A stretch of 47,438 nt of DNA from Verrucomicrobiota bacterium (GCA_026397725.1 JAPLUI010000088.1:1-47438), one strand, 5' to 3'. Shown: positions 1 through 9,808, numbered from the stretch's first letter. A program made the numbers and translations. The notes: a model not told the origin generated them from the letters alone.

Positions 1-44
1 AAATAAATAAACATGGCGTTAGAAGTTTGATCATTCAGAAAACA

Positions 45-147
45 GGTAAAATGATGGAGGGTAAAATGATGGAAGAAAAGATCGGAATTCCCGATAACGG
101 GAGCACAATTCCAGTTCTTCATGATTTTACCCTATCATGATTTTACC
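45..147. repeat. nested direct and inverted repeats around a small hairpin
   Basis: GGTAAAATGATGG occurs twice in direct orientation (45-57 and 60-72). A near-reverse-complement, CATGATTTTACC, occurs twice at 120-131 and 136-147. Between them TCCCG-ATAA-CGGGA (89-102) forms a perfect 5-bp stem. The whole AT-rich block could fold as a large imperfect hairpin. The function is unknown; a mobile-element remnant or a binding array are both possible. Confidence 0.6.
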
Positions 148-201
148 AAATTGATTCCATGCTAACATGCAGATATTGTAAGGTCTATTTTTTTACGGGG
201 C

Positions 202-253
202 CTTAGCCACAGCGGTGTGGCGCTGCGCTTCCCACCGCACCGCTGTAGCTCAA
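202..253 (+). repeat. dispersed palindromic repeat, copy 1
   Basis: Positions 202-240 match, in inverted orientation and with about one mismatch, positions 47230-47268 at the other end of the window. This copy can fold, since ACAGCGGTG near 210 pairs with CACCGCTGT near 238-246. The far copy has only part of the stem. It looks like an intergenic repeat family of the genome. Confidence 0.65.
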
Positions 254-261
254 CCGGGAGA

Positions 262-343
262 ACTGCGGCTCCACAGTTCTTCACGCCGAAGATTTCAACA
301 TTCAACATTCAACATTCAACTTCCAACATTCAATGATCAAGTA
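262..343 (+). repeat. dispersed intergenic repeat with TTCAACA-type heptamers, copy 1
   Basis: A block starting ACTGCGGCTCC and ending CAATGATCAAGTA contains tandem ATTCAAC/TTCCAAC heptamers (about 294-338). The same arrangement, with more heptamers, recurs at 36655-36750. Unique flanking sequence is conserved on both sides of the heptamers, so this is a shared element and not chance low complexity. I see no gene in the remaining 344-537. Confidence 0.7.
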
Positions 344-537
344 CGAGCAAGACATGACCCCGCATCGGCACTGCTGCCATTCGCGAACCCATGCGCGGAT
401 GATTCACGAATTCGTCTGAAACGCCAACCAGTGCCAACTCATTTTCCGCCGGGATCAGGAACTGTGACACTGGGGGATTTCTCCGCCCCCCCGGCACCCT
501 GGCCCTAGCCAACTCCAGCCATGACCACCCCAACGTC

Positions 538-1137
538 ATGCAGCCGCCAAAGCCATTCCGCCGCATGCTCACAGGCCTCGCCCCGGCGCTGGCCCTGGCG
601 CTCTTCGTCTCCCCGGTTTTCGCCGTGGAGTTACTCCAGAACGGCAGCTTTGAGAATGGCAAGAACCTTACAGGCCTGGGCCACGCTGCGGTGAACCCCG
701 GCACGGCAGACCTGCCAGGCTGGACCGGGCCTGTGGGTTTCATGTGGTTCCACGTGAATTCCGTCGGCACGCCCATCGACACGTATCTCACCGATACGCG
801 CCAGATTCGCTCTGCCGCGAACCATCCGCCCTTCGGCGCCGGCCTCACCGAGAATGTCGCGGCAGTCAATCTTGAATACGCCCTCCTCCTCAATCCCACC
901 GGCGCGGATGGCGCGCCCGGCACTCTAACAGGCAGCGTGTTGAGCTTCAAGAAGCGCGGGGATGCGATGACCAACGGGGACGTCGAGTATGTGATCGAAA
1001 CCTCGCCCGATCTCCAACCGGGCAGTTGGACCCCTGCCACTCCCAACCCGGACGACCCTGCGGATACGATCTCCATCACACTGGACCCCTCGGGCGGCGG
1101 CAGTCTCTTCGCCCGCCTCAAGGTGACGCAGCAGTGA
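538..1137 (+). CDS. secreted protein, collapsed relative of the 1935-residue neighbour
   Basis: The 199-residue product starts with a signal peptide (about 1-29, core LAPALALALFVSPVFA). A short piece of a DUF642/choice-of-anchor-like sandwich follows (NGSFENG near 35, LPGW near 60), then a segment with YLTDT and PPFGAGLTENVAAVN. It ends with the C-terminal module shared by other secreted proteins here (SFKKRGDAMTNGD, SPDL, SLFARLKV). The YLTDT segment matches residues about 419-450 of the protein at 3873-9680. The downstream LEYALLLNPT matches the start of the tail module in the protein at 37117 (MEYALGLEPT). The protein therefore looks like a head and a tail joined in frame after the middle was lost. 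It may be translated but is unlikely to keep the ancestral function. Confidence 0.7.
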   Translation: MQPPKPFRRMLTGLAPALALALFVSPVFAVELLQNGSFENGKNLTGLGHAAVNPGTADLPGWTGPVGFMWFHVNSVGTPIDTYLTDTRQIRSAANHPPFGAGLTENVAAVNLEYALLLNPTGADGAPGTLTGSVLSFKKRGDAMTNGDVEYVIETSPDLQPGSWTPATPNPDDPADTISITLDPSGGGSLFARLKVTQQ

Positions 1138-1297
1138 GGCGGTGTTGCCCTCGAAGCCCCCTCGCGAAACATGCCGGATGCGCGTTGGGATTGGTGCAAG
1201 AATCGAGACCACGGAGCGGTAGTCAACAGTGGCTTGGCCGTGGCCGGCATTTCCCCGGCGGCAACGGCCGCAACGAACGATAACAACAAGAACACCA

Positions 1298-3589
1298 ATG
1301 CAACCTAACATTCGAGGTGCCTGGATCTCGCTGCTGATGCTGGCGGGCGGGGCGCGAGCTGTCGATTTGCCGAAACCGCCGCAGGCCGACCCGCTCGACC
1401 GCTTCAATGTGGTGTGGAATTCGCCGAGCGAAAACGCGCACGGCTCGATGCCGTTGGGCAACGGCGATGTCGGCATCAACGCGTGGGTGGACGCCAAGGG
1501 CGACCTGGTGTTTTACGTCAGCAAGACCGATGCCTGGGATGAAAACGCGCGCCTGTGCAAGATTGGCCGGGTGCGGGTGACATTCGACCCGCCGCTGGTC
1601 CCCAAGGACGGCTTCCGCCAGGAATTGAAGCTGCGCGACGGCGTCATTGAAATCTCATCCAAGATCCAAAATCAGGCATCCAAAATCCGCTTGTGGGTGG
1701 ACGCTGACCAGCCAGTGGTGCGAATGGACGCGGAAGCGGCAGTGCCGGTCAGTTGTCGCGCGGAAGTGGAATTGTGGCGCTTGCGCGAACGGCCGTTGGA
1801 GCCGCAGGAGGATTATGGTTATGGCGATGGCAAGAGCCCGCAGGCGCAGGCCTACAAACTGACGGTGCTACCGGATGTGGTTGCGGCATCGACGGCGCCG
1901 CAGGTGGCCTGGTATCACCGCAACACGCGATCCCTTTTCCCGGTGTGCCTCGAGGTGCAGCATCTGGAAGCGCTGAAAGGCAAATTCGCTGATCCTCTGC
2001 TCAATCACACGTTCGGCGCGAGTCTCCGCGGCAGGGACATGGTGAATGACGGGAAGACGGCCCTGAAATCCTCCAAGCCTGGCAAGCGCCACCAGTTGTC
2101 GGTGTGCGTGCTGGCGGAGCATGCGGAGACCCCCGAGGTCTGGCTCAAGGACTTGGAGCGTGTCGAGCAGGCGGCGTTGCGGCCGGGGTTTGACCAGGCG
2201 CAACTAACAAGTGCGGCATGGTGGCAGGGCTTGTGGCAGCGCAGTTGGGTGTTCGTTGAAGAGAATGCCGGCGCCAACCCCGAGGGGCCCTCGCTGGTGA
2301 CGCAGGGTTATGTGTTGCAGCGCTTCATGAATGCCTGTTCCGGCCGCGGCGCGGCACCGATCAAATTCAATGGCTCGATCTTCTCGGTGGAAAAAAGTCC
2401 GGGGGCGTCGCCCACGACGGAAGAGGGCGATCCGGATTGGCGGAATTGGGGCGGCAGTTATTGGTTCCAGAACACCCGCCTGTCCTACTGGCCGATGTTG
2501 GCGGCGGGCGATTTCGAGATGACCGAGCCATGGTTCCGCATGTATCGCGAGGCCTTGCCGCTCAGCAAGGCCCGCATGCAGGCCTATTACAAATTCACGG
2601 AGGCCGCGTCGTTCCAGGAAACCATGAATTTCTGGGGCATGCCTAACAACCGTGACTGGGGTTGGGGCAACGCCGGCCCCGAGCCGGGCAACGTCTGCAT
2701 CCACCGCTATTGGAGCGGCGGGCTGGAACTGACGGCGTTCATGCTCGACCGTTATGACTTCCAGCCGGACGAGCGGTTCGCCCGCAACACGCTGGTGCCG
2801 CTGGCCGACCCCATCATCGCGTTCTTCGACCAATACTGGCAGAAACGCGACCCTGACGGGAAAATCATCATCGACCCCGCGCAGTCGCTGGAGGCCCTGC
2901 CTTGGACGGTCAATCCTATGCCCGAGATCGCCGGCTTGCGCTTCATCCTGCCGCGCTTGCTGGCTCTCCCTAACAACATAACCACGGCGGCCCAACGGAC
3001 GCGCTGGATGCGCATCCTGCAGGAACTGCCCCCGCTGCCGGTCGCCGAGGTCGGCGGGGTGAAACTCCTGCGTCCTTCAGGTTCTTTCAAGGAGGGCAAT
3101 TATTCCGAAAACCCCGAGTTGTATGCCGTGTTTCCCTATCGGATATTCGGGATGGGCAAGCCTGCTCTCGAGCTGGCCCGCGCCACCTACGCCAAACGCG
3201 TCAACCGCCACAACTTCGGTTGGTGCCAGGACAGCATCCAGGCCGCCTGTCTCGGCCTCGGCGAGGAGGCCGCCAAACAGGTCGCCGCTCGTGCCAAGCG
3301 GATTACTGGCGGCTACCGCTTCCCCGCGATGTGGACCGGCTTCGACTCGATTCCCGATCAGGACCATGGCGTCAACATCCTGACGACCCTGCAATCCATG
3401 CTGCTTCAAGCCGATGGCAATCGGATTCTTGTTCTCCCGGCGTGGCCCAAGAACTGGGATGTTTCGTTCAAACTGCACGCCCCGTCCAGCACCACGGTCG
3501 AGGGCGTCCTCAAGGCGGGCAAGTTGGAGCGCCTGACAGTCAGGCCGACGGCACGCAACAAGGATGTGGTTAACATGCTGGGTCAATGA
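1298..3589 (+). CDS. DUF5703-type secreted glycoside hydrolase candidate
   Basis: The 763-residue product starts at 1298, chosen because a signal peptide follows at once (ISLLMLAGGARA, cleavage near 20-21); the open frame extends further upstream without one. The N-terminal beta domain (about 28-310) carries the family signature SMPLGNGDVGINAWV and SKTDAWDENARL. The C-terminal part (about 320-700) looks like an (alpha/alpha)6 barrel of the GH95/GH65-like kind, with WGGSYWFQNTRL, NVCIHRYWSGG and SIPDQDHG. I recognise it as DUF5703-like, but substrate and catalytic residues are not assignable from sequence alone. Two broken relatives lie downstream: a paralogue at 23160-24478 and a C-terminal fragment at 26655-27152. 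This appears to be the only complete copy. A role in extracellular or periplasmic polysaccharide breakdown is inferred. Confidence 0.8.
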   Translation: MQPNIRGAWISLLMLAGGARAVDLPKPPQADPLDRFNVVWNSPSENAHGSMPLGNGDVGINAWVDAKGDLVFYVSKTDAWDENARLCKIGRVRVTFDPPLVPKDGFRQELKLRDGVIEISSKIQNQASKIRLWVDADQPVVRMDAEAAVPVSCRAEVELWRLRERPLEPQEDYGYGDGKSPQAQAYKLTVLPDVVAASTAPQVAWYHRNTRSLFPVCLEVQHLEALKGKFADPLLNHTFGASLRGRDMVNDGKTALKSSKPGKRHQLSVCVLAEHAETPEVWLKDLERVEQAALRPGFDQAQLTSAAWWQGLWQRSWVFVEENAGANPEGPSLVTQGYVLQRFMNACSGRGAAPIKFNGSIFSVEKSPGASPTTEEGDPDWRNWGGSYWFQNTRLSYWPMLAAGDFEMTEPWFRMYREALPLSKARMQAYYKFTEAASFQETMNFWGMPNNRDWGWGNAGPEPGNVCIHRYWSGGLELTAFMLDRYDFQPDERFARNTLVPLADPIIAFFDQYWQKRDPDGKIIIDPAQSLEALPWTVNPMPEIAGLRFILPRLLALPNNITTAAQRTRWMRILQELPPLPVAEVGGVKLLRPSGSFKEGNYSENPELYAVFPYRIFGMGKPALELARATYAKRVNRHNFGWCQDSIQAACLGLGEEAAKQVAARAKRITGGYRFPAMWTGFDSIPDQDHGVNILTTLQSMLLQADGNRILVLPAWPKNWDVSFKLHAPSSTTVEGVLKAGKLERLTVRPTARNKDVVNMLGQ

Positions 3590-3872
3590 GCCAATCATCC
3601 AGCCTATCGCGGAGCATCAGGGCGCGGTCCGGCCCGCTCAGGGCAAGGGCATCCGGGATGCGCAGGCACCGAAACAAACTGCGGGTGATTGCCAAGCACC
3701 CAACATCCACCCGATTGAGGGGGGCGCAAGTCCCGGCGAATATGGCATAGTACCCCGGCTCAAGCGACCACGCGTCGGGAGTCAGCCAGGCAAACACACC
3801 AACAACCCACTGCACTTCCTCAAATCCCCGGGCACCTCGCCCGCAAACCGCAAGGGAACACCCCATCCAACC
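3590..3872. other. intergenic stretch
   Basis: This 283-base gap has no recognised repeat. A minus-strand frame (3570-3866, 98 codons) is open across it but shows no family I recognise. I treat it as chance or as a very old relic. Confidence 0.3.
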
Positions 3873-6800
3873 ATGAGAATCTCAAACATCATCAATCACC
3901 TCGGAGCCGCCATCATGCGCCTCGCCCCGGCGCTGGCCTTGGCGCTCTTGTTCACCCCGGTTTCCGCCGCGGAGTTGATCACGAACGGCAGCTTTGAGAC
4001 GGGCGCTCCTGCCCCGTCGGCGACGTCGGGCCAGCTTTCCGTGGCGGCTGGCAATACGGCCAACCTGCCAGGATGGACCGCTGCTGCAGGTATGGGTTGG
4101 TATATCAAGGCTTCGGCCTGGGGGATGACCACCCCGGACGGCGTGTGCCTCTTTAACCTTTATGGCACCACCGGCAGCTACACTCTCTCCCAGAGTTTCG
4201 CGGTCACCGCAGGGACCGAATACACTGTGACCTATTCCGAGATGCGGCGGGGCACCTCGGGCAAGATGAACGCGACCCTCAGTGTCGCAGCCGGGACGGT
4301 TTCCGGCACCAACGGATCGCCGGTGGCGGTAGCCGCCGGCCCGGCAACCAGCATCGTTCAGACAACCGCTGTAAACGCCGCCTGGACGCAACACAGCTTC
4401 AAGTTCACCCCGGACACGACCACGACGGCGACCTTCACCGTCGGCAACAATTACACGGGCGTCAACGATGGTAGCCACGGCGACAACGACGGAATCTTTG
4501 TGGACAAGGTCAGTGTCACCGGCAGCACGACCAGCGGCACCACCGCTGCAACGACCACGCTGGTTCGCAATTCCAGCAATCCCGGCACGACCTCGACTTA
4601 CGGCGCGGCGTTGAGCTTCGATGTGACCGTGGGCGGAAGTTCCGGCACCCCGACCGGCACCGTCACCCTCAAAGACGGCGGATCTGGCGGCACCACCCTC
4701 GGCAGCGCTTCCCTCACCAGCGGCGCATGCACCATCACCACCACCACTCTAGCAGGAGGCAGCCACGCCAGCATCGTGGCCGTCTATGGCGGCGACAGCA
4801 CCTATGCCACCAGTGCATCCAGCGCCTTGAGCCCAGCCCAAACCGTCAACCTGGCGACGCCGGTTGTGACGGTGAATGTTGGCAGCTACGCATACAACGG
4901 TTCGCCGCAGGGACCGAACAGCGTCAGCACCAGCCCGGTTTCAACCGGGGCCGTGACCTATAGTTACATGGGTGTCAGCGGCACGACTTACCCCGCGAGC
5001 AGCACTCCGCCGACAAACGTCGGCAGCTACACGGTGACGGCGGCGGTAGCGGCGGATTCGAACTGCAATGCCGCCTCGTCCGGCGCGACGGCCTTCACGA
5101 TCCATGTGAATCCCGTGGGGGGCACGTCCGTCGATGCGTATCTCACCGATACGAGTCAAATCCGCTCCGCCTCTAACAATCCGCCCTTCGGCGCCGGCTT
5201 CACCCGGAATGCGGCGGCAGTCAATCTGACCTGGTACGCGCCGTTGAACATGGCGTACGGCGTGGACCGGGAGAATTCCCACGGCAAATTGGCCGGGGGG
5301 ACGCTCAACGGGATCGCGTTTCACGACATCCTGTTAGGCAATGGCGCCGATACCGCCACCGGGGTCACCGTCGCCAACGCGATGGCCGGCATCACGATGG
5401 ACTACACCCTCACCGGCGGGATCAACCGGAATTTCCCCGCCGCGATCTATACCGGACCGGATGCGGCGGTCTTGTATAACATCTCGGCCACCAATGTGTG
5501 CCGGGACATTCACTCGGTCGTCACCTTCCACGGCTTGACGCCTGGCAACAACGTCTATGTCCAATTGATTGGAGGAAACATGTGGAATGTTCCGGTGGCG
5601 GTGTCCCTCAATGGCACCACGCCCGTGAACTGGACCTCCCAGACGGCCTGCCAGGATCCCGGGGTGCCGGGTGTGCAGGACGGAACCAATAACTCGGCGT
5701 TGTTGGGCCTCACCAGCACCACGGATGCCTCCGGCAGCTTGACCATCGACGTCTATAGCACCGGCGGCAACGGCTATCATGGTCTCGGCGCAATCACGGT
5801 GGCCCAACAGCTCGTCGTCATCACCGGGCCACCGGCGGCCCCCACCGGGCTGAGGGCCACGCCGGTGGCACCAGGCTCGGTCGGTTTGACCTGGAATGCC
5901 GCGGTCGGGGCTGCGGGCTACAAGGTGTCGATCACGAACACCTCCAACAGTGTGGAGCAAATCGTCACCACCACGACATCGTCCTACACCGTCACCGGCC
6001 TGGCCAATGGCACTTTGTATAACTTCAAGGTGTTGGGAACTAACAGCTTTGGCGATGGCGCTTACTCCGGAGTGGTCAGTGCGACGCCACTCGCGAGCGC
6101 GGCCTGTGACATCCTGGCGGGTGATTTTCCCGGTCTCGGAACAGCTACCATTAGCGGGACGAGCATGCTGTTCACGGTGCCGCCGGGCCAATCCCGCGCT
6201 AGCCTCGCCCCGACCTTCACGGTTTCACCGTATGCGACCCTCGATCCGGTCTCGGGAACCCCGCGCGACTTCACGAACTCCGTGACCACTCCCGTGCCCT
6301 ACACCGTCACCGCCCAGAACGGCACCACCAAGACCTATACCATGACCGTGCAGACCTATGAAAGTTGGGCCCACGCCGGGTCGCTGTTTATCCTGACCAC
6401 TCCGGATGGTGCGGATATCCCGGCCGGTGCCACGGCAACCAACTTCCCGTTGCTTGTTAGACTCAACTCCGGCAATTTCACCTTCAGCCAGGCGCAGAGC
6501 GACGGCCGGGACCTTCGCTTCACCACCGCGGCCGGTGCGGCGCTCCCCTATCAGATCGAAGAATGGGATTCGACCGACGGCAGCGCCAGCATCTGGGTGC
6601 TGATCCCCACCATCACCGGCAACGCGTGCCAGGAACTCAAGATGTACTGGGGCAAGACCGGCGTGGCCAGCGAATCCAACCCGGCTGCGGTCTTCAATGC
6701 GGCCAGCGGCTATGCCTGCGTGATGCACCTGGGCGATCCGGTCAATCCGGTGAAGGATGATGTCGGCAATCTCACTCCCACCGATAGCGGCACCTCGTCC

Positions 6801-9680
6801 GCCGCGGGTTTGATCGGCAAAGCCAGGCGCTTCGCCGACGGGCAGGGCGTCGATTGCGGGACTAACACATCGATCTATCCCAACGGTTCCAACCCCCATT
6901 CCTCCAGTTTCTGGTTCAAGACCGCCTCAGCAGGTCATTTGCTGCTTTGGTGGGGAGCCGATCAGCCCCAAGGGAAAGTGATGATGCGGTTTGATGCTCC
7001 GCCACATATGTCCGTGCAAACCTGGAGCGACGGCGGGGGCGTGAATGGTGCCAGCACGATCCCGCTGTCGCAATGGACACACGTGGTCCATACCTATCAG
7101 AATGGTGAGGCGAAGGTCTATGTGAATGGCGAACTCGACGGCACCACGACGGGCGGCACGCCGATGAACATTCCCGCCACCGCTGGAATGTGGCTCGGCG
7201 GCTATCCGTATTTTGGCTACCACTATGTCGGCGACATGGACGAGGTGCGCATTTCCAAGGTCACCCGCTCCGCCAACTGGGTCAAACTGGAGTATCAAAA
7301 CCAGATGCCGCTGCAAACCCTGGTGGGATTCCTCGTGCCGGACGGCACCGCGTTCGCCGTCACGCCCGCCACGGTGACCATGAACGAAGGTGCCACCACC
7401 ACTCTAACTGCCCAGGCCGGCGGCGCCCGGAAGGTCTATTGGATCCGCCAACAAGGCGGCGTGGATACCGTGCTCGCCGTGGACCAGTTAACACTTGATT
7501 ATCCGGCCGGCCGGGTGGCGGGCAACCAATCGTTTGTCATCCGGTTCAAGGCGGTCCTTCCGACGGAAACCAAGACCGTGGAGATTCCTGTCACGGTGAA
7601 CGAAGCCCAGCCCGACCCGGTGTTCACACTCACCGCCCCATCCATCTGGGATGGCCGCCAAACCATCACGGTCACACCTGACATCTTGAACCTGGCCGCC
7701 TGTCAGGCCGCCGGGGTCGCCACTTTCAATTACCACTGGAGTGCGACCGGTGTCGCAGTGATCAAGCAGATCACGCCCGGCGTCCTGACGCTGACCCGTT
7801 CGCAGGGCAGCGGTCCGTTGAGCGTGACGCTGGTGCTGGATAACGGCGGAGTGCCGGTGACCAGTCGCAAGACCATCACCATCCAGGAACCTGCCACCGA
7901 TGTCTGGGTGCCACGCACGCCGGGTGCCACCGAGAAACCCGTGAGCGGTCAGTTTTTCGCCCGCGACGGCACGACGGGCATGGGCACGATCTATTACAAC
8001 GGCACCCAACCTGGGGCGACCTCGGTCTTCCTGCGAGTCTATAAGACCGGGACGGCTGGCGAGGTCCTCTTCTCCAGCCAAACCAGCTCAGGCAGCGCCT
8101 ACGCGTTTGCCGCGCCGATTGACGCGGGCTTGTACAAATACAAGGTGGTGCTCAGTTCGAGCACCGGCGGCGCCGAGACGGTGCGCGAGACCGTGACCGA
8201 CCTGATCTGCGGCGATGCCTATATCATCGACGGCCAGTCGAATGCCGTGGCCTATGACTACTACAACCAAGCCGCCACCTATCCGGATCTGGGGAATTAT
8301 TCCAGCACCTGGATCCGCACCTATGGCGAGAACGGCGAGAGCGGCGCTCCCCTCAACGGTGCTTGGGGAATCGCCAGGGTGACCGTCCAGCCTTGTATCG
8401 GGGTCTGGGGCATGGCGCTGGCCCGCAATCTGATGGAGACCTATGGCATCCCGATCTGCATCCTCAACGGGGCCGTCGGCGGCACCCGGATCGACCAGCA
8501 CCAGGCCAATCCTGCGGATCATTACGCGGCGGGCAGCCGATATTCGATCTACGCCAATTTGATCACCCGGGTGGCGGCGGCCAAACTCACGCATGGCATC
8601 CGCGGCGCGCTGTGGCACCAGGGAGAAGCCGACCTGTCGAATTGGGGGGGGAACCTGGACTGGGATTACAGATACTATCAGCAGAACTTTTTGGACATGT
8701 CGGCGGCCTGGAAACAGGACCTGCCAAACCTGCGGTATTATTATCTTTTCCAGGTGTATGCCGCCGGCTGCGGGGCGAGCGGCACCTTCACCAGTGACAT
8801 GCTGCGCGACGTGCAACGGAATTTGCCACTGCTCTATTCGGGCAACATGAGTGTCATGCCGACCCTGGCTTTCCCAAGTGGTGCCAACTGCCATTTCAAC
8901 CTGCCGGACTACGCCCTGATGGGCCTGTCGATGGCCCCGCTGGTGGCACGCGACAGCTATGGGTTGGTGCCCGCTGCCGCCCTCAACGGACCGAATCTGA
9001 AGCAGGCCTGGTTCACCACCGCCAGCAACAATGAAATCGCCCTGGAGTTCGACCAGCACATGCAATGGAGGGCCTCCTCCACCGTGAATTTCTATCTGGA
9101 TCGCGTCGGTGGCAAGGTGATCTCGGGCAGCGCGTCTGGGAAAATCGTCAAACTTCAGTTGAATGGCGCCTCGACCAGCCAGACGATTGGTTATGTGGTG
9201 GATCAATTCTGGGATACCAACGCGGGCAATTTGCTCTACGGGTCTAACGGAATTGCCGCCCTGTCGTTTTACGCGGTGCCCATTGCGGCCTCCGCTCCTT
9301 CGCCCTATGCCAACTGGGCAACCGATCCCGCGCAGGGCCTCACAACCGGCGTGAACGATCGTCCCTTGGACGATCCCGACCACGACGGCATGACCAACCA
9401 ACAGGAATTCGCCTTCGGCCTCAATCCATCGAACGGATCTTCGGCCAACCCGATCACCATGCCGCTCGATCCGGCGACCGGCAGGTTCCAATACACCCGC
9501 CGCGTGGGCACCGGCCTGACCTATCGGATACTCACTTCCACCAGCCTGGGTTCTTGGGCGTGGGACACGGGTGCCACCGAGCAAGCGGTCGTAACCAACG
9601 GCGACGCCCAGACAGTGACGGTGCATGTCAGCACCGTACCGGTCAACGGCAAACTCTTCGTCCGCGTGCAAGCACAGTGA
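3873..9680 (+). CDS. giant secreted multidomain protein with SGNH/sialate O-acetylesterase domain
   Basis: The 1935-residue product starts at 3873; an inner Met at 3915 directly precedes the hydrophobic core LAPALALALLFTPVSA. Approximate domain order: signal peptide; DUF642/choice-of-anchor-like sandwich 37-219 (NGSFETG, HGDNDGIFVD); Ig-like repeat 225-326; MBG-like 326-412; unrecognised YLTDT-containing domain 419-646; fibronectin III 655-741; DUF5018-like 744-828; DUF2341-like 829-955; LamG/concanavalin-like 955-1149; Ig-like 1150-1342; SGNH/SASA esterase 1446-1706; DPDHDGMTN calcium-loop repeat plus C-terminal module 1810-1935. The esterase shows the nucleophile motif GQSN (Ser about 1456), WHQGEAD, and a late His (about 1674) in CHFNLPDY, so the triad may be intact. 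It probably removes acetyl groups from a polysaccharide while the sandwiches bind carbohydrate. Several domains are near-duplicates of ones in the next gene, which suggests domain exchange. Confidence 0.85.
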   Translation: MRISNIINHLGAAIMRLAPALALALLFTPVSAAELITNGSFETGAPAPSATSGQLSVAAGNTANLPGWTAAAGMGWYIKASAWGMTTPDGVCLFNLYGTTGSYTLSQSFAVTAGTEYTVTYSEMRRGTSGKMNATLSVAAGTVSGTNGSPVAVAAGPATSIVQTTAVNAAWTQHSFKFTPDTTTTATFTVGNNYTGVNDGSHGDNDGIFVDKVSVTGSTTSGTTAATTTLVRNSSNPGTTSTYGAALSFDVTVGGSSGTPTGTVTLKDGGSGGTTLGSASLTSGACTITTTTLAGGSHASIVAVYGGDSTYATSASSALSPAQTVNLATPVVTVNVGSYAYNGSPQGPNSVSTSPVSTGAVTYSYMGVSGTTYPASSTPPTNVGSYTVTAAVAADSNCNAASSGATAFTIHVNPVGGTSVDAYLTDTSQIRSASNNPPFGAGFTRNAAAVNLTWYAPLNMAYGVDRENSHGKLAGGTLNGIAFHDILLGNGADTATGVTVANAMAGITMDYTLTGGINRNFPAAIYTGPDAAVLYNISATNVCRDIHSVVTFHGLTPGNNVYVQLIGGNMWNVPVAVSLNGTTPVNWTSQTACQDPGVPGVQDGTNNSALLGLTSTTDASGSLTIDVYSTGGNGYHGLGAITVAQQLVVITGPPAAPTGLRATPVAPGSVGLTWNAAVGAAGYKVSITNTSNSVEQIVTTTTSSYTVTGLANGTLYNFKVLGTNSFGDGAYSGVVSATPLASAACDILAGDFPGLGTATISGTSMLFTVPPGQSRASLAPTFTVSPYATLDPVSGTPRDFTNSVTTPVPYTVTAQNGTTKTYTMTVQTYESWAHAGSLFILTTPDGADIPAGATATNFPLLVRLNSGNFTFSQAQSDGRDLRFTTAAGAALPYQIEEWDSTDGSASIWVLIPTITGNACQELKMYWGKTGVASESNPAAVFNAASGYACVMHLGDPVNPVKDDVGNLTPTDSGTSSAAGLIGKARRFADGQGVDCGTNTSIYPNGSNPHSSSFWFKTASAGHLLLWWGADQPQGKVMMRFDAPPHMSVQTWSDGGGVNGASTIPLSQWTHVVHTYQNGEAKVYVNGELDGTTTGGTPMNIPATAGMWLGGYPYFGYHYVGDMDEVRISKVTRSANWVKLEYQNQMPLQTLVGFLVPDGTAFAVTPATVTMNEGATTTLTAQAGGARKVYWIRQQGGVDTVLAVDQLTLDYPAGRVAGNQSFVIRFKAVLPTETKTVEIPVTVNEAQPDPVFTLTAPSIWDGRQTITVTPDILNLAACQAAGVATFNYHWSATGVAVIKQITPGVLTLTRSQGSGPLSVTLVLDNGGVPVTSRKTITIQEPATDVWVPRTPGATEKPVSGQFFARDGTTGMGTIYYNGTQPGATSVFLRVYKTGTAGEVLFSSQTSSGSAYAFAAPIDAGLYKYKVVLSSSTGGAETVRETVTDLICGDAYIIDGQSNAVAYDYYNQAATYPDLGNYSSTWIRTYGENGESGAPLNGAWGIARVTVQPCIGVWGMALARNLMETYGIPICILNGAVGGTRIDQHQANPADHYAAGSRYSIYANLITRVAAAKLTHGIRGALWHQGEADLSNWGGNLDWDYRYYQQNFLDMSAAWKQDLPNLRYYYLFQVYAAGCGASGTFTSDMLRDVQRNLPLLYSGNMSVMPTLAFPSGANCHFNLPDYALMGLSMAPLVARDSYGLVPAAALNGPNLKQAWFTTASNNEIALEFDQHMQWRASSTVNFYLDRVGGKVISGSASGKIVKLQLNGASTSQTIGYVVDQFWDTNAGNLLYGSNGIAALSFYAVPIAASAPSPYANWATDPAQGLTTGVNDRPLDDPDHDGMTNQQEFAFGLNPSNGSSANPITMPLDPATGRFQYTRRVGTGLTYRILTSTSLGSWAWDTGATEQAVVTNGDAQTVTVHVSTVPVNGKLFVRVQAQ

Positions 9681-9700
9681 AGACCGAGGATCATGGAATT

Positions 9701-9808
9701 GTAGCGGCGGCCTGTGACCGTCGCTGTTTGACCGTCACGGATCAATCCGTTGCGATGTTGATCCGTTCCTATGGCAATGCAATCAGCGACGCTCATCGGG
9801 CGCCGCCA
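9701..9808. repeat. REP pair (BIME-like) in intergenic gap, copy 1
   Basis: A GTAG-footed hairpin unit (9701-9724, stem GCGGCGG/CCGTCGC) is followed about 60 bases later by an inverted partner (9786-9808, read on minus as GTGGCGGCGC then GCGTCGC). The GTAG foot, short GC-rich stem and head-to-head pairing are what is known of REP/BIME elements handled by RAYT transposases. The same pair type recurs at 22896-23037. The trailing CCGTTAGCTCAT near 9814 recurs near 18355. Confidence 0.65.

Noticed and set aside
294..338. Heptamer run considered as a CRISPR fragment
   Set aside because: Units of 7 bases with no spacers of regular length, and the block is shared with 36655-36750 including its flanks.
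8088..9671. Minus-strand open frame of 527 codons opposite the esterase domain
   Set aside because: Antisense shadow of the esterase and C-terminal module; no family recognised.
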